Counted from the first letter of the stretch, positions 30,024 through 39,549 are shown. The stretch is DNA of 64,000 nt from Beijerinckiaceae bacterium (GCA_027532775.1 JAPZTO010000002.1:372001-436000), one strand, 5' to 3'. The notes: a model not told the origin generated them from the sequence alone. Made by a program: numbers and translations.

Positions 30024-31289
30024 TCAAACCTCGAAACGACGCATCACAAGCGAGGCGTTGGTCCCGCCAAATCCGAAGGAATTGGACAGGGCCACGTCGA
30101 TCTTCCGCTTGCGCGGCGTGTGCGGCACCAGATCGATCATGGTCTCGACGGAGGGGTTGTCGAGGTTGATGGTCGGAGGCGCCACCTGATCGCGGATCGC
30201 GAGAATGGAGAAGATGGCTTCGATGGCCCCTGCCGCGCCGAGGAGATGGCCGGTCGAGGATTTTGTCGAGGACATCGAGATATTGCCGGCATGGTTGCCG
30301 AGCAGGCGGACCACCGCGCCCAGTTCGATCTCGTCACCGAGCGGCGTCGACGTGCCATGGGCGTTGATGTAATCGAGATCGCCCGGCGTCAGGCCCGCGC
30401 GCTTGAGTGCGGCCTTCATGCAGCGATAGGCGCCGTCGCCATCCTCGGACGGCGAGGTGATGTGATAGGCATCGCCCGACATGCCGTAACCGACGATCTC
30501 GGCATAGATATGCGCGCCGCGGGCTTTCGCATGCTCGAGTTCCTCGAGGACGACCACGCCGGCGCCCTCACCCATCACGAAGCCGTCGCGATCCTTGTCA
30601 TAGGGTCGGGAGGCGCGGGTGGGATCGTCGTTGAAGGCGGTCGAAAGTGCCCGGCAGGCCGCGAAACCCGCCATGGAGAGGCGCGAGATCGGTGATTCCG
30701 TTCCGCCGGCGACCATGACATCGGCATCGCCCAGGGCAATCATCCGTGCGCCATCACCGATCGCATGAGCACCTGTCGAACAGGCGGTCACGACGGCGTG
30801 GTTCGGGCCCTTCAGTCCGTGGGCGATGGAAATATAGCCGGAGGCGAGGTTGATCAGCCGGCCGGGAATGAAGAAGGGCGACACCCGGCGCGGGCCCTTT
30901 TCGGCCAGCAGGAGCGCAGTCTCGTTGATCCCGGTCAGGCCCCCGATGCCGGAGCCGACAATCACGCCGGTTGCGGCCTGATCATCGTAGGTGGATGGAT
31001 GCCAGCCGGCATCATCGAGGGCCTGCTTTGCCGCGGCCATCGCGAAGATGATGAATTCATCAACCTTGCGCTGGTCCTTCGGATCCATCCATTCGTCGGG
31101 ACGGAAGGCGTTCGGCCCCTCGCCCCGAGGAATGATGCAGGCGATCTTGGCGGCAATGTCAGAGACGTCGAAGGTCTCGATCCGCTTTGCCGCCGATGTT
31201 CCGGCGAGGATGCCCGACCAACTGGCCTCGACGCCGCAACCAAGCGGCGTGACCATCCCGAGGCCGGTGACAACAACCCGACGGAGCAT
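30024..31289 (-). CDS. fabF: 3-oxoacyl-[acyl-carrier-protein] synthase II
   Basis: Condenses malonyl-ACP with growing acyl-ACP in fatty-acid elongation. The 421-residue thiolase-fold protein has the catalytic triad C170 (VVTACSTGAHAIG), H311 (NAHGTSTPLGD) and H348, with K343 in STKSSTGHLLG. Length and motifs fit FabF rather than FabB. It lies 23 bases after acpP in the usual fabD-fabG-acpP-fabF order. Confidence 0.96.
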   Translation of the reverse strand: MLRRVVVTGLGMVTPLGCGVEASWSGILAGTSAAKRIETFDVSDIAAKIACIIPRGEGPNAFRPDEWMDPKDQRKVDEFIIFAMAAAKQALDDAGWHPSTYDDQAATGVIVGSGIGGLTGINETALLLAEKGPRRVSPFFIPGRLINLASGYISIAHGLKGPNHAVVTACSTGAHAIGDGARMIALGDADVMVAGGTESPISRLSMAGFAACRALSTAFNDDPTRASRPYDKDRDGFVMGEGAGVVVLEELEHAKARGAHIYAEIVGYGMSGDAYHITSPSEDGDGAYRCMKAALKRAGLTPGDLDYINAHGTSTPLGDEIELGAVVRLLGNHAGNISMSSTKSSTGHLLGAAGAIEAIFSILAIRDQVAPPTINLDNPSVETMIDLVPHTPRKRKIDVALSNSFGFGGTNASLVMRRFEV

Positions 31290-31312
31290 GACGCTTCCCG
31301 GAAGCCTCTGGC

Positions 31313-31549
31313 TCAGGCCGCGTTCTTTTCGAGGAACTTCACGGCATCGCCGACCGTCACGATCGTTTCGGCCGCATCGTCCGGAATCTCGACGCCGAAT
31401 TCTTCCTCGAACGCCATCACGAGCTCGACCGTGTCGAGGCTGTCGGCACCGAGGTCATCAATGAAATTCGCGCCCTCGACGACCTTATCGGCATCGACGC
31501 TGAGATGCTCGATGACAATCTTCTTCACGCGCTCAGCGACATCGCTCAT
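31313..31549 (-). CDS. acpP: Acyl carrier protein
   Basis: Carries fatty-acyl chains on a 4'-phosphopantetheine arm. The 78-residue acidic protein has the attachment serine S37 in [11 protein letters not shown]. The ATG at 31549 is preceded by AGAAGGG at good spacing; the frame is open upstream but that part is not ACP-like. The 191-base gap upstream of it, before fabG, is the likely site of a separate acpP promoter. Confidence 0.97.
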   Translation of the reverse strand: MSDVAERVKKIVIEHLSVDADKVVEGANFIDDLGADSLDTVELVMAFEEEFGVEIPDDAAETIVTVGDAVKFLEKNAA

Positions 31550-31740
31550 GGTGAACCCTTCTCTGTAGACACCTGTTGTGCAGGACAATATCGCCCCGCG
31601 AGATCGAACCCGGAGACGACAACCCGGCGCCTTCCCTTCCAAACGCGGCAGCGAAAGTCAACGTGCAGCGCGACATGAAGCGGAAAAAATGCCCGGATAA
31701 TCCGTCTTGAAATCCGATTTGGCCCTTCCCAGAGCGCTGC

Positions 31741-32478
31741 TCAGATCCGGGCCATGCCGCCATTGACGTGCAGCGTCTGCCCGTTGACATAGGCGGCCTC
31801 GACGCTGGCCAGATAGGCTACGGCGGAAGCGATCTCCTCGCCCTTGCCCATGCGGCCGGCGGGGATCGACCCCATGATGGCCTCGCGCTGCTTCTCGTTC
31901 AGCGCTTCCGTCATCGCGCTCTCGATGAAGCCCGGCGCGACGCAATTCACGGTAATGCCTCGGCTCGCCACTTCGGCCGCGAGGCTCTTGGTCATGCCGA
32001 TCATGCCGGCCTTGGCGGCGCAGTAATTCGCCTGGCCAGGATTGCCGGTGACGCCGACCACCGAGGTGATGCCGATGATGCGGCCGAAGCGGCGCTTCAT
32101 CATGCCCTTCACGGCCGCGCGGGCGAGGATGAAGGACGAGGTGAGGTTCACCGCAAGGACCTGGTCCCATTCCTCGTCCTTCATGCGCATGAAGAGATTG
32201 TCCCGCGTGATGCCGGCATTGTTGACGAGGATGTCGAGCCCGCCCATCGCTTTCTCGGCTTCCGGCACCAGAGCTTCCACCGAGGAACGGTCCGACAGGT
32301 TGGCCGTGACGACATGGCAACGCGAACCGAGCTTACCCGCCAGCGTCTCGAGCGCCTCGCGCCGCGTGCCGGAGAGGGTCAGGGTTGCGCCCTGCGCATG
32401 GAGGGCTTCCGCAATCGCGGCGCCGATGCCGCCCGAAGCGCCGGTGACGAGGGCGAATTTGCCGGTGAGGTCGAACAT
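31741..32478 (-). CDS. fabG: 3-oxoacyl-[acyl-carrier-protein] reductase
   Basis: NADPH-dependent reduction of beta-ketoacyl-ACP. A 245-residue SDR protein with cofactor loop TGASGGIGAAIA (residues 12-23), NNAG at about 86-89, and catalytic S139, Y152 and K156 (NYCAAKAGM). It is in the fab cluster 48 bases after fabD. The ATG at 32478 opens directly into the Rossmann fold. Confidence 0.96.
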   Translation of the reverse strand: MFDLTGKFALVTGASGGIGAAIAEALHAQGATLTLSGTRREALETLAGKLGSRCHVVTANLSDRSSVEALVPEAEKAMGGLDILVNNAGITRDNLFMRMKDEEWDQVLAVNLTSSFILARAAVKGMMKRRFGRIIGITSVVGVTGNPGQANYCAAKAGMIGMTKSLAAEVASRGITVNCVAPGFIESAMTEALNEKQREAIMGSIPAGRMGKGEEIASAVAYLASVEAAYVNGQTLHVNGGMARI

Positions 32479-32526
32479 GGGGGTGCTCCGAAAATCGGTG
32501 AATCGAGAGTTTGAGATCGCGTGATT

Positions 32527-33471
32527 TCAGCTTGTATAGGCCGCCACATCTTCCGGCGTGCCGATATTGGTCGCCTCGCTCCCGGCGACGAGCCGTTTGG
32601 CGATGCCGGTCAGCACCTTGCCGGAGCCGCATTCGACGAAGCGGGTCACGCCCTGCCCGCCAAGCCAGACCATGCTCTCGCGCCAGCGCACCGAGCCGCA
32701 GACCTGCAGGACGAGGTTGCGGCGGATGGCTTCCGGGTCGCTCACCGGGCCGGCGGTGACATTGGCGACCACCGGCACTTTCGGGGCAAGGATCGTCGCC
32801 TTTGCGAGGGCGGCTTCCATGGCCGAGGCGGCCGGGGCCATCAGGGCGGAATGGAACGGTGCGGAGACGGGCAGCGGAATGGCGCGCTTGACGCCCTTTT
32901 CCTTGGCGATCTCGCAGGCGCGGTCGACGGCGGCCTTGTCGCCCGAGAGCACGACCTGCCCGCCGCCATTGTCATTGGCGACATCGCAGATCAGGCCTGT
33001 ATCGGTGGCGGCAATCTCTGCGATCTCCGTGGCGAGGTCCCATTCGGCGCCGAGAAGGGCGGCCATCGCGCCCTTGCCGACCGGGACGGCGGCCTGCATG
33101 GCATCACCGCGGATGCGGAGCAGCTTCGCCGTGTCGCTGATCGAGAGGGCGCCGACGGCCGCGAGGGCGGAATACTCGCCGAGGCTGTGGCCGGCCACGA
33201 AAGCGGCCGAGGCGGCGAGGTCGAGGCCCTTTTCGGCCTCGAGCACGCGGATCACCGCGAGGCTATGGGCCATCAGCGCCGGCTGGGCATTGGCCGTCAG
33301 CGTCAGTTGATCCTCCGGCCCCTCGAACATCAGGGTGGAGAGCTTCTGGCCGAGGGCGTCATCGACCTCGGCGAAAACAGCGCGCGCGGCCGGAAAGGCT
33401 TCCGCCAAGGCCTTGCCCATGCCGACGGCCTGGCTGCCCTGCCCCGGAAACAGAAATGCGGTCTTGCTCAT
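32527..33471 (-). CDS. fabD: Malonyl-CoA:ACP transacylase
   Basis: Loads malonate from CoA onto acyl carrier protein. The 314-residue protein has FLFPGQGSQAVGMG at the N-terminus, the nucleophile S96 in FVAGHSLGEYSAL, and the catalytic histidine in VSAPFHSALM. It is the first gene of the fabD-fabG-acpP-fabF run. The ATG at 33471 matches the family start. Confidence 0.96.
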   Translation of the reverse strand: MSKTAFLFPGQGSQAVGMGKALAEAFPAARAVFAEVDDALGQKLSTLMFEGPEDQLTLTANAQPALMAHSLAVIRVLEAEKGLDLAASAAFVAGHSLGEYSALAAVGALSISDTAKLLRIRGDAMQAAVPVGKGAMAALLGAEWDLATEIAEIAATDTGLICDVANDNGGGQVVLSGDKAAVDRACEIAKEKGVKRAIPLPVSAPFHSALMAPAASAMEAALAKATILAPKVPVVANVTAGPVSDPEAIRRNLVLQVCGSVRWRESMVWLGGQGVTRFVECGSGKVLTGIAKRLVAGSEATNIGTPEDVAAYTS

Positions 33472-33540
33472 GCGCGCCTTCTCCAGCTCTTTTCATTCGC
33501 GGCCGATGGGAGGCGGGAATGCGTCCGCCCTGCCGTGAAG

Positions 33541-34128
33541 TCAAGCCGGACGGGCCGGAACGGCGAGGATCCGGGTGGTTTCCGCCGAGAGCGCGGGCAC
33601 CAGTTCGGCCTCGAACCAGGGATGTTGACGGAACCAGCGCTGGTTGCGCGGGCTCGGATGGGGCATCGGCACGAGGCGTGGCCACGTGTTCCGCCATTGG
33701 CCGACCCGCTTCGCGAGGCTCTCGCCGCGCTGTTCGGGGAGATGCCAGCTCTGGGCATATTCCCCGAGCACAAGCGTGAGGGCGATGGCGGGCAAGGCGT
33801 CGAGAACCGGCTGCCGCCACGTGGCGGCACATTCCGGGCGGGGCGGCAGGTCTCCGCCGCGCCCAGTGCCAGGATAGCAGAAGCCCATCGGCACCAGCGC
33901 GAACAGGGCGGGATCGTAGAATTGCTCGCGGTCCACGCCGAGCCAACGACGCAGCCTGTCGCCCGAGGGATCGTCAAACGGGCGGCCCTTCGCATGGGTG
34001 ATCCGGCCCGGGGCCTGCCCGACAATCAGGATCCGCGCGCGCGGATCGGCCTGCAGAATCGGGCGTGGCCCGAGCGGCAGGTTCGCGCAGATCGTGCAGG
34101 ATCGGATGCGGGCAAGCAGCGGCTCCAT
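33541..34128 (-). CDS. Uracil-DNA glycosylase superfamily protein
   Basis: Likely removes uracil or other deaminated bases from DNA. The 195-residue protein from the ATG at 34128 (ribosome binding site AGGAAA) has the motif 1 region ILIVGQAPGRITHAKGRPF. The C-terminal loop HPSPRNQRWF is typical of the superfamily. Only one CxxC pair (SCTIC) is visible near the N-terminus, so the four-cysteine iron-sulfur site of families 4 and 5 is not evident. The exact subfamily and substrate are open. It is upstream of fabD on the same strand (69-base gap) and divergent from rpsF. Confidence 0.82.
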   Translation of the reverse strand: MEPLLARIRSCTICANLPLGPRPILQADPRARILIVGQAPGRITHAKGRPFDDPSGDRLRRWLGVDREQFYDPALFALVPMGFCYPGTGRGGDLPPRPECAATWRQPVLDALPAIALTLVLGEYAQSWHLPEQRGESLAKRVGQWRNTWPRLVPMPHPSPRNQRWFRQHPWFEAELVPALSAETTRILAVPARPA

Positions 34129-34354
34129 CGAATTTCCTGCATTGCGGGCAAGTTCGGCGTTGATTTTCCGCGGCGGATCCCGTATCGAGCCCACTTCTGC
34201 TTGGCCGGTGGCTGAACGGAGAGCTGTCGCGTTGCGGCGGTAGGGTTCCCGAACCCGGTCTCCTGTGTCAACGCCTTCGTGAAAATCTCTCGCGCCTTCC
34301 GAGGCTCGAAGGGCTTCGCGCCAACGGAACCAAAACTTGAGAGAAGGCTCACAA

Positions 34355-34792
34355 ATGGCTTTGTATGAACACGTTTTCCTGGCTCGCCAGGACGTGACGG
34401 CGCAGCAGGTTGAGGCGATGACCGAAACCTACAAGGCGGTCGTCGAAGCGCATGGCGGCGCTGTCGCCAAGGTGGAATACTGGGGCGTCAAATCCCTCGC
34501 CTACCGGATCAAGAAGAACCGGAAGGCGCATTACGCCCTGTTCAATCTCGATGCGCCGGCTGCGGCGATCACCGAGATGGAGCGCCAGATGGCGATCAAC
34601 GAAGACGTCCTGCGTTTCATGACCGTGAAGGTCGAGGAACTCGAGGAAGGTCCGTCCGCGATGCTGCAGCGCCGGGACCGCGATGATCGCGGCGAGCGCG
34701 GGGATCGTGGCGATCGCGGGGATCGTGGCCCGCGCCGCCGGGACCGCGAAGACGGTGAAGCCGGTTTTGACGGCGCCGAGGAGGAAGTCTGA
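34355..34792 (+). CDS. rpsF: 30S ribosomal protein S6
   Basis: Binds 16S rRNA together with S18 in the platform of the small subunit. The 145 residues start [13 protein letters not shown], preceded by GAGAAGG. The core is normal for S6. Residues from about 108 form a charged tail with repeated Asp-Arg-Gly units (positions about 34672-34732), followed by an acidic end. Such tails occur in alphaproteobacterial S6 but this one is notably repetitive. The stop overlaps the rpsR start by one base. Confidence 0.96.
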   Translation: MALYEHVFLARQDVTAQQVEAMTETYKAVVEAHGGAVAKVEYWGVKSLAYRIKKNRKAHYALFNLDAPAAAITEMERQMAINEDVLRFMTVKVEELEEGPSAMLQRRDRDDRGERGDRGDRGDRGPRRRDREDGEAGFDGAEEEV

Positions 34793-35031
34793 TGTCCGCC
34801 ACTGCAGCCCGCCGCCCGTTCTTCCGCCGCCGCAAGACCTGCCCGTTCTCGGGCTCAGGCGCTCCGAAGATCGACTACAAGGACGTGAAGCTCCTCTCGC
34901 GCTACATTTCCGAGCGCGGCAAGATCGTTCCGTCGCGGATCACGGCCGTCTCGGCCAAGAAGCAGCGCGAACTCGCCAAGGCGATCAAGCGCGCCCGCTT
35001 CCTCGGGCTCCTGCCCTACGTGATCAAGTAA
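34792..35031 (+). CDS. rpsR: 30S ribosomal protein S18
   Basis: Small-subunit ribosomal protein that forms a dimer with S6. The 79-residue basic protein has the family core [12 protein letters not shown] and [20 protein letters not shown]. It starts one base inside the rpsF stop (TGATG), so its synthesis is coupled to S6. Confidence 0.97.
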   Translation: MSATAARRPFFRRRKTCPFSGSGAPKIDYKDVKLLSRYISERGKIVPSRITAVSAKKQRELAKAIKRARFLGLLPYVIK

Positions 35032-35184
35032 TCGGGCAGCCGGCCACGTGCCGGCTGCTTGCAGGCCATGTCGCTTCCGGCGGGACACCGCCGGCAGTAT
35101 TGCTGGAGCGAGGATCGGTCGCCTGCCCGTGACCTCGCTTCTAACCGCCAGCCGCGAGGCTGGTTCGCGGGACAGCAGGACACG

Positions 35185-36129
35185 ATGCCAGCGGGATTCT
35201 CCCAGGCCCTCCTTGTTGCGATCATTGCCGGGTTCGGCACGGCGCTCCTCTCGGGTTTCCTGACCCCGGGCACGATGCAGGCTGCCCTGCTCTCGCTGAT
35301 CGCGCCGACGCCCCTGTTCATCGTTGCCTTCGGCTGGCACCCCTATGCCGGCGCCCTTGCCGGGCTTTCCGCCGCGCTGATCGTGCAGGCCGCCGCCGGC
35401 ACGCCGCCGGCTCTGGCCATCGCGGCGCTTTTCTCGCTGCCGGTCTTCGGCCTTACCTGGTTGTCCGAGGCGCGCTTCTCGCCGCTTTCCGGCCGTCCGG
35501 ACCGGGACGGGATCGAGGTCGGCCGGCTGGTGCTGATCCTCATCTCCTATCTCGCGATGGCATTCGTCGTGACCGGCCTTTTCATCGAGCCGGATTTCGC
35601 CGCGCTCCAGCAGCGGATCCGGCGGTCGGTCGAGGCCGTCTTCACCCTGATCGGCATGCCGGGCGGCGGTCCGTCGCTTCCTTCGGGGGATATGGCCCGG
35701 ATCTTCGACCTGATGGCGGCGATCATCATGCCGCTTTCCGCCCTGATCACGCTGGTGACGCTGATGGCCAGCGCTGCCATCGGGCTGTTCGTGGCGGACC
35801 GTTCGCGCCGGCTGGATTTCGTCAAGCCCGACCTGCGCCGCTTCCGGCTGCCGGGCGGCACGCTGATCCTGCTCGGCCTCGCGCTCTTCGCCTCCATGCG
35901 CGACGGCTATGTCGGGCTGTTCGGATCGATCATGGCGCTGGGATTGCTCTTCGCGCTCATCCTGCAGGGGCTCGCGGTTGTGCATGTCCGGACCATCGGC
36001 ATGGATTCACGTGCCTTCATGCTCACCGCCATCTGGGCCGCGCTGATCGTCTTCGGTCTGCCGGCGCTGATTTTCCTCGTGATCGGCATGATCGATCACA
36101 TCACCGATTTCCGCCGCGGGCGGCTTTGA
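35185..36129 (+). CDS. DUF2232 membrane protein
   Basis: An integral membrane protein of 314 residues with about eight hydrophobic helices (ALLVAIIAGFGTALLSGFL, LILISYLAMAFVVTGLFI and others). It is placed in the DUF2232 family by its position between rpsR and rplI, its length and its helix pattern. No function is established for the family. I use the ATG at 35185, which has AGGA upstream. The frame is open from 35059, but the extra 42 residues are polar and low in family character. It is probably co-transcribed with the ribosomal genes on either side. Confidence 0.82.
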   Translation: MPAGFSQALLVAIIAGFGTALLSGFLTPGTMQAALLSLIAPTPLFIVAFGWHPYAGALAGLSAALIVQAAAGTPPALAIAALFSLPVFGLTWLSEARFSPLSGRPDRDGIEVGRLVLILISYLAMAFVVTGLFIEPDFAALQQRIRRSVEAVFTLIGMPGGGPSLPSGDMARIFDLMAAIIMPLSALITLVTLMASAAIGLFVADRSRRLDFVKPDLRRFRLPGGTLILLGLALFASMRDGYVGLFGSIMALGLLFALILQGLAVVHVRTIGMDSRAFMLTAIWAALIVFGLPALIFLVIGMIDHITDFRRGRL

Positions 36130-36161
36130 ATTCCCGCAATCCAATCTCAAAGGAGTAAACC

Positions 36162-36728
36162 ATGGAAGTGATCCTGCTCGAACGCGTGGCCAAGCTGGGC
36201 CAGATGGGTGAAGTCGTCCGCGTGAAGGACGGCTATGCCCGCAATTTCCTTCTTGCCCGCGGCAAGGCCCTCCGTGCCACGGAAGCCAACAAGGAAAAGT
36301 TCTCGGCCCAGCGTGCCCAGCTTGAGGCCCAGAACCTCGAGCGCCGCAAGGATGCCGATGCTGTGGGCGCCAAGCTCGACGGCCAGACCTTTGCGCTGAT
36401 CCGCCAGGCCGGCGAATCGGGCGTGCTCTACGGTTCGGTCTCCTCGCGTGACCTCGCCGAGATCCTGACCACCGGTGGCTTCACGGTCGCCCGCAGCCAG
36501 ATCGCGCTCAATGCGCCGATCAAGACGCTGGGCCTGCACAATGTCTCCGTCGTCCTGCACCCGGAAGTCTCGGTCAAGGTGACGATCAACGTCGCCCGCT
36601 CGGTCGAGGAAGCCGACCGTCAGGCCCGTGGCGAGAACGTGCTCGAGCGCGAGGCCGACAACCTGGACGATCTCGGCCTCGAAATCGGCGCTGCTTTGGC
36701 CGAAGCCGGCCCGAACGCCGAAATGTGA
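36162..36728 (+). CDS. rplI: 50S ribosomal protein L9
   Basis: Large-subunit protein that binds 23S rRNA at the base of the L1 stalk. The 188-residue protein opens [19 protein letters not shown], has the glycine-rich turn [16 protein letters not shown] and a long connecting helix. The tail of about 40 residues is acidic, and is longer than in E. coli L9 (149 residues) but usual in alphaproteobacteria. A strong AAAGGAG ribosome binding site precedes the ATG. Confidence 0.97.
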   Translation: MEVILLERVAKLGQMGEVVRVKDGYARNFLLARGKALRATEANKEKFSAQRAQLEAQNLERRKDADAVGAKLDGQTFALIRQAGESGVLYGSVSSRDLAEILTTGGFTVARSQIALNAPIKTLGLHNVSVVLHPEVSVKVTINVARSVEEADRQARGENVLEREADNLDDLGLEIGAALAEAGPNAEM

Positions 36729-36735
36729 GTCGAGC

Positions 36736-36778
36736 CACAGGCCGTCAAGCGGAAAGAAATTTCTTTTGCCGGCCTGTG
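36736..36778 (+). other. Nested hairpin in the rplI-dnaB gap
   Basis: A perfect 9-bp outer stem (CACAGGCCG / CGGCCTGTG) encloses a second dyad built around AAAGAAATTTCTTT. The left arm can instead pair with CCTGTGG at 36783-36789 (CCACAGG, 7 bp), so two exclusive folds are possible ahead of the terminator. It may only protect the rplI mRNA end; a regulatory role is conjecture. Confidence 0.5.
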
Positions 36779-36805
36779 AGTTCCTGTGGGAATCAGGGAC
36801 AATTG

Positions 36806-36832
36806 CCTCCCGGGAAACCGGGGGGCTTTTTT
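36806..36832 (+). terminator. Intrinsic terminator after rplI
   Basis: An 8-bp GC-rich stem (CCTCCCGG / CCGGGGGG, one T-G pair) with a GAAA tetraloop is followed by C and six T. This ends the rpsF-rpsR-DUF2232-rplI unit before dnaB. Confidence 0.88.
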
Positions 36833-36881
36833 GTTCTCCGGAGAGCGGCGAAGGAGGATGCCCCGAACCCGCCGAGAAGCC

Positions 36882-38363
36882 ATGTCCAACCTCGTTCGCC
36901 TTGAAACGCCCGATGCCGAGACCCTCCGGCTGGCTCCGCACAATCTGGAGGCCGAGCAGGCGTTGCTGGGAGCTGTGCTCGTCAATAACGAGGCTTTCGA
37001 CCGGGTGTCGGACTTTCTTGAGCCGGGGCACTTCTTCGAGGCGCTTCACGGCCGGATCTTCGAGGTCATCGCCAAGCTGCTGCGCGCCGGCAAGGTGGCC
37101 ACGCCGATCACGCTGAAAACCTACCTGCCAGATCTCGATCTCGGCGGTATGACGGTGCCGCAATATCTTGTCCGCCTCGCCGCCAATGCGACGACGATCA
37201 TCAATGCTGCCGAATATGGCCGGACGATCTACGAACTCGCCTTGCGCAGGAACCTGATCAGCATCGGCGAGGGAATGGTCAACCGTGCCTATGACGCGCC
37301 GGTAGATGAAAGCCCACGGGCGCAGATCGAGGATGCCGAGCGGAAGCTCTATGGCCTTGCCGAGAGCGGCCGGTTCGAAGGCGGGTTCCAGAGCTTCGCT
37401 TCGGCACTGAAGATTGCCATCGACATGGCGAGCGAGGCCTTCAAACGTGATGGTGGCCTGTCGGGCACCGCCACGGGCCTGCATGATCTCGACCAGAAGA
37501 TGGGCGGGTTGCAGCGCTCCGACCTTGTCATCCTTGCCGGTCGCCCGGCCATGGGCAAGACGGCCCTGGCCACGAACATTGCCTACAACATCGCCAAGGC
37601 CTGGCGCGGCGAGCGTGTCGCCGATGGCTCGACGAAGACGGTCGAGGGCGGGATTGTCGGGTTCTTCAGTCTCGAAATGTCGGCCGAGCAGCTGGCAACC
37701 CGTATCGTTGCCGAGCAATCCAACATTCCCTCTTTCAAGATCCGCCGTGGCGATATCAGCCCCGAGGAATTCGGCAAGCTGCACGAGGCTGTCGCGGAGA
37801 TGCAGTCCATCCCGCTGCATATCGACCAGTCGGGCGGCATTTCCATTGCCCAGCTCGCGGCGCGGGCGCGGCGGCTCAAGCGGCAACACGGGCTGGATTT
37901 CCTGGTGGTGGACTATCTCCAGCTCCTGACGGGCGCCTCCAAGAAGGGCGAGAACCGCGTGCAGGAACTGACCGAGATCACCACCGGGCTCAAGGCGCTC
38001 GCCAAGGAGCTGAATGTCCCGATCATGGCGCTGTCGCAGCTCTCCCGTCAGGTCGAGCAGCGCGACGACAAGCGTCCGCAACTGGCAGACCTGCGCGAAT
38101 CCGGTTCGATCGAACAGGATGCGGACGTGGTGATGTTCGTGTTCCGCGAGGAGTACTACCTCCAGAACAAGGAGCCCAAGCCGGGCACGGAAGACCATCT
38201 CAAATGGCAGACCGAGATGGATCGTGTGCATGGCAAGGCCGAGGTGATCATCGGCAAGCAGCGTCACGGCCCGACCGGCTCGGTGCAGTTGCAGTTCGAC
38301 GCGAATGTCACGCGGTTCTCGACTCTGGCGAAAGAGGATTATCTGCCGGAACGGCTGGAATGA
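36882..38363 (+). CDS. dnaB: Replicative DNA helicase DnaB
   Basis: Hexameric helicase that unwinds DNA at the replication fork. The N-terminal domain has LRLAPHNLEAEQALLGAVLV. The RecA-like C-terminal motor has Walker A AGRPAMGKTAL, the H1a region FFSLEMSAEQLATR and LADLRESGSIEQDAD. There is no intein, although the Walker A site is a frequent intein position. I use the ATG at 36882 (MSNLVRLETPD, 493 residues). An in-frame ATG at 36858 sits directly against an AAGGAGG and has no room for it to act; if that AAGGAGG is used for 36882 the spacing is long. The start is therefore uncertain by 8 residues. Confidence 0.95.
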   Translation: MSNLVRLETPDAETLRLAPHNLEAEQALLGAVLVNNEAFDRVSDFLEPGHFFEALHGRIFEVIAKLLRAGKVATPITLKTYLPDLDLGGMTVPQYLVRLAANATTIINAAEYGRTIYELALRRNLISIGEGMVNRAYDAPVDESPRAQIEDAERKLYGLAESGRFEGGFQSFASALKIAIDMASEAFKRDGGLSGTATGLHDLDQKMGGLQRSDLVILAGRPAMGKTALATNIAYNIAKAWRGERVADGSTKTVEGGIVGFFSLEMSAEQLATRIVAEQSNIPSFKIRRGDISPEEFGKLHEAVAEMQSIPLHIDQSGGISIAQLAARARRLKRQHGLDFLVVDYLQLLTGASKKGENRVQELTEITTGLKALAKELNVPIMALSQLSRQVEQRDDKRPQLADLRESGSIEQDADVVMFVFREEYYLQNKEPKPGTEDHLKWQTEMDRVHGKAEVIIGKQRHGPTGSVQLQFDANVTRFSTLAKEDYLPERLE

Positions 38364-38433
38364 GGTGAAAATCCCTCCAAAGCATGCCGAATCGCCGGTA
38401 GAAACTCGGCCGAAGTCGCGGCAGGATGTCGAA

Positions 38434-39549
38434 ATGGATGATCACGCTGCCCGCCTCACGATCGATCTTTCCGCCCTCAGGGCCAACTGGCTGACGCTCG
38501 ACCGGCTTTCCGGAGCGGCGGAAACCGGTGCTGTCGTCAAGGCGGATGCTTACGGCCTTGGTATCGAGACGGCGGTGCCTGCGCTGGTGAAGGCGGGCTG
38601 CCGCACCTTTTTCGTCGCACATCTCTCGGAGGCTATCCGCGCCCGGGCCGTGGCGCCCCATGCGGCCATCTATGTGCTGAACGGGTTTGCGGCCGGCCGG
38701 ATGCAGGACTATGTCGCGCATCGTCTCCGGCCTGTGCTCGGTTCTGCCGGGGAAATTGCCGCCTGGCGAAAGCGTCCCGACGACGCGGAGCCGGCCGCTT
38801 TGCATGTCGACACGGCGATGAACCGCCTTGGCCTTCGGCTCGATGCCGCTTTGGAACTGGCGGGTTCGACGCCGCTCGCGGATCTCGGCATCGGATTGAC
38901 CATGACGCATTTCGCCTCGGCCGAGGAGCCGCAGGCGGCTGATACGCAGGCGCAGATCGCCCGGTTCTCGGCGCTGCAGGCTGCAATCCAGGCGCCGGAC
39001 AGCCCGAACCGGGCCATCCGGGCGAGCCTGTGCAATTCCTCCGGACATTTCATCCCGGGTGTGCCCTTTTTCCAGCTGACGCGGCCAGGCTACGCGCTCT
39101 ATGGCGGCAACCCGACACCGGGTCGCGACAATCCAATGCAGCCGGTCATCCGGCTCTACGCGCCTGTCATCCAGATTCTTGACGTGCCGGCGGGCGAGGC
39201 TGTCGGCTATAACGGGCGCTGGGTCGCGCGGCGGGACAGCCGGATCGCGACTGTTTCCTGCGGGTATGCCGACGGCTTTCCGCGCAATGCCGGCAATGGG
39301 CCAGGCCATCCCGGAGGAGCCGCTATCGTGGCCGGGCGGGAATGCCCGTTTGCCGGAAATGTCTCGATGGACCTGATCACGATCGACGTCACCGATGTCC
39401 CGGAAGCCTCGGTCAAGGCGGGCGATTTCGTGACGCTGATCGGCGATACGCTCGATATCGATCGAGTCGGCGTGGCGGGCCGCACGATCGGCTATGAAAT
39501 CCTGACCAATCTTGGTCGGCGCTACCGGCGCCTCGCCGTCGGAGCCTGA
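38434..39549 (+). CDS. alr: Alanine racemase
   Basis: PLP enzyme that makes D-alanine for peptidoglycan. The 371-residue protein from the ATG at 38434 (upstream AGGA) has the PLP lysine K36 in AVVKADAYGLG, the N-terminal TIM-barrel, and the C-terminal domain with the catalytic tyrosine region SCGYADGFPRN. GNVSMDLITIDVTD is also conserved. The frame is open upstream into the dnaB end, but the fold begins about eight residues in. It follows dnaB by 70 bases. Confidence 0.95.
   Translation: MDDHAARLTIDLSALRANWLTLDRLSGAAETGAVVKADAYGLGIETAVPALVKAGCRTFFVAHLSEAIRARAVAPHAAIYVLNGFAAGRMQDYVAHRLRPVLGSAGEIAAWRKRPDDAEPAALHVDTAMNRLGLRLDAALELAGSTPLADLGIGLTMTHFASAEEPQAADTQAQIARFSALQAAIQAPDSPNRAIRASLCNSSGHFIPGVPFFQLTRPGYALYGGNPTPGRDNPMQPVIRLYAPVIQILDVPAGEAVGYNGRWVARRDSRIATVSCGYADGFPRNAGNGPGHPGGAAIVAGRECPFAGNVSMDLITIDVTDVPEASVKAGDFVTLIGDTLDIDRVGVAGRTIGYEILTNLGRRYRRLAVGA

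Noticed and set aside
34129-34354. Possible S6:S18-binding leader RNA upstream of rpsF
   Set aside because: Such leaders are known in bacteria, and GTTCCCGAACCCGG looks suggestive, but I could not fold a convincing conserved structure by eye.
36147-38267. 706-codon minus-strand frame opposite dnaB and rplI
   Set aside because: Shadow of dnaB and rplI in GC-rich sequence.
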